A stretch of 64,000 nucleotides of DNA from Mansonella perstans (lineage: Eukaryota; Nematoda; Chromadorea; Rhabditida; Onchocercidae). A program made the translations under genes and the position numbers. The stretch lies in NCBI GenBank assembly GCA_037074765.1, contig JBAMDO010000124.1:98557-162556 (forward strand). The letters are read 5' to 3'. The notes under the pieces are model-generated. The model saw only the letters and a program-made list of their open reading frames with translations, had not been told where the DNA came from and did not search any database. Shown in pieces: positions 63,388 to 64,000 of this stretch. The first letter of the stretch is position 1, and each line of letters begins with the position of its first letter.

Positions 63388-64000
63388 ATTTCATGCGAAA
63401 TTTTTTTTTTAGCTATATTTTTCGCTATCGCTTTGTTATCATGGACATGTGAAATAAAAATAAATATTAAAAACAGTGGGAGGAAATGATGGATGAATGT
63501 GAATATATTTTTAACATAAGTACTAAAAATTTTGCATTTTTTTCAATCCTTCGATAAATTCAATCAAAATGGTTGCCAAGTATTCTCAAAAATTTTTTAA
63601 TTTTTATTTTACAAGACATTTTTACAGCGTTTCTTCCAAATTTAAGAAGTGAAGTTAAAATAAAAAAGGTATTTTTTTCTTCTTTCTGAATGAAATAGGA
63701 ATCTTCCTGCAAAAAAAGGAAAAAAAATCAATAAATAAAAATAAAAGAAAAATGTGCAAACTTGTACTTGTTTCGTTTCTTATTACATTTAAATTTCATC
63801 GCTATTTTCATTTTTTTCAAAAAACTGAAAATTACTCTTACTTGAAATATCATTTCCGCATTATCTGTAAGAGAATTTGTTTATAAACTTCTTAAGTATT
63901 TCTAAAAAAAGGTGATGATAAAAAGTGTCGAGTTGGCGAAATATCATGTGACTTATACTTTCATATTAAGCAATATGAATTTGGGTTTCGCTAATTAAGA

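Larger units (their letters stand above)
45750..64000. other. 18-kb AT-rich region without a firmly supported gene
   Basis: From here to the end of the window no conserved protein gene is recognised. The interval holds minisatellites (48.0 and 50.1 kb), microsatellites (51.36 and 63.3 kb), a probable LINE relic (49.1 kb), scattered short coding-like stretches with splice-like borders (47.1, 54.3, 55.4, 59.6, 61.8 and 62.5 kb) and a structured GC-rich segment (62.3 kb). It may be intergenic, or the long-intron part of a gene extending beyond the window. Confidence 0.45.

Noticed and set aside
63149..63388. 79-codon frame ending in an Asn/Asp run
   Set aside because: The second half is a microsatellite and the first half has no splice or homology support.
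1..64000. Bacterial endosymbiont (Wolbachia-type) insertion
   Set aside because: No long intronless bacterial-like reading frame or bacterial gene remnant was recognised on either strand.

Overview
The window is eukaryotic nuclear DNA, AT-rich and intron-dense, and most likely from a parasitic (filarial-type) nematode. The grounds are short introns ending in TTTTCAG-like acceptors, homopolymer-rich intergenic DNA, and an unpaired splice acceptor shortly upstream of the start codon of several genes, as expected for spliced-leader trans-splicing. I see no bacterial operon, CRISPR array, tRNA or rRNA. Species assignment is inference.

Four multi-exon protein genes can be rebuilt, each with exon phases that agree from start to stop. 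(1) Minus strand, 997-7764: cullin-3, 17 exons, 783 aa, the scaffold of BTB-CUL3-RBX1 ubiquitin ligases. (2) Plus strand, 14515-24354: an ankyrin-repeat protein, 19 coding exons, 1043 aa, of the ANKRD28/44/52 family (protein phosphatase 6 regulatory ankyrin subunits), whose last intron appears to be GC-AG. (3) Plus strand, 35727-40442: an UNC-93/UNC93A-like multi-pass membrane protein, 9 exons, 455 aa. (4) Plus strand, 41396-45690: a 12-exon, 612-aa protein that I do not recognise, with a low-complexity basic first half and a beta-rich second half containing repeated Gly-turn units. Genes 1 and 2 are divergently transcribed from a 6.7-kb spacer. Genes 3 and 4 lie in tandem about 1 kb apart. 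The first two suggest regulatory functions (ubiquitin ligation, phosphatase targeting), but nothing here shows that the genes act together.

The rest is intergenic or intronic. It contains relics of duplicated exons (in cul-3 and the ankyrin gene), probable decayed retroelement fragments (8.5 kb and 49.1 kb, both minus strand), a diverged 142-bp tandem repeat, minisatellites and microsatellites, and several short coding-like stretches with splice-like borders that may belong to small genes or to exons of genes running outside the window. The most interesting unexplained items are the unknown 612-aa gene; an antisense open stretch inside an intron of the unc-93-like gene with a dsRNA-binding-domain-like ending; a candidate 51-aa two-exon peptide gene at 28.3-30.7 kb; and a GC-rich 137-nt segment at 62.3 kb closed by a 17-nt near-perfect stem.
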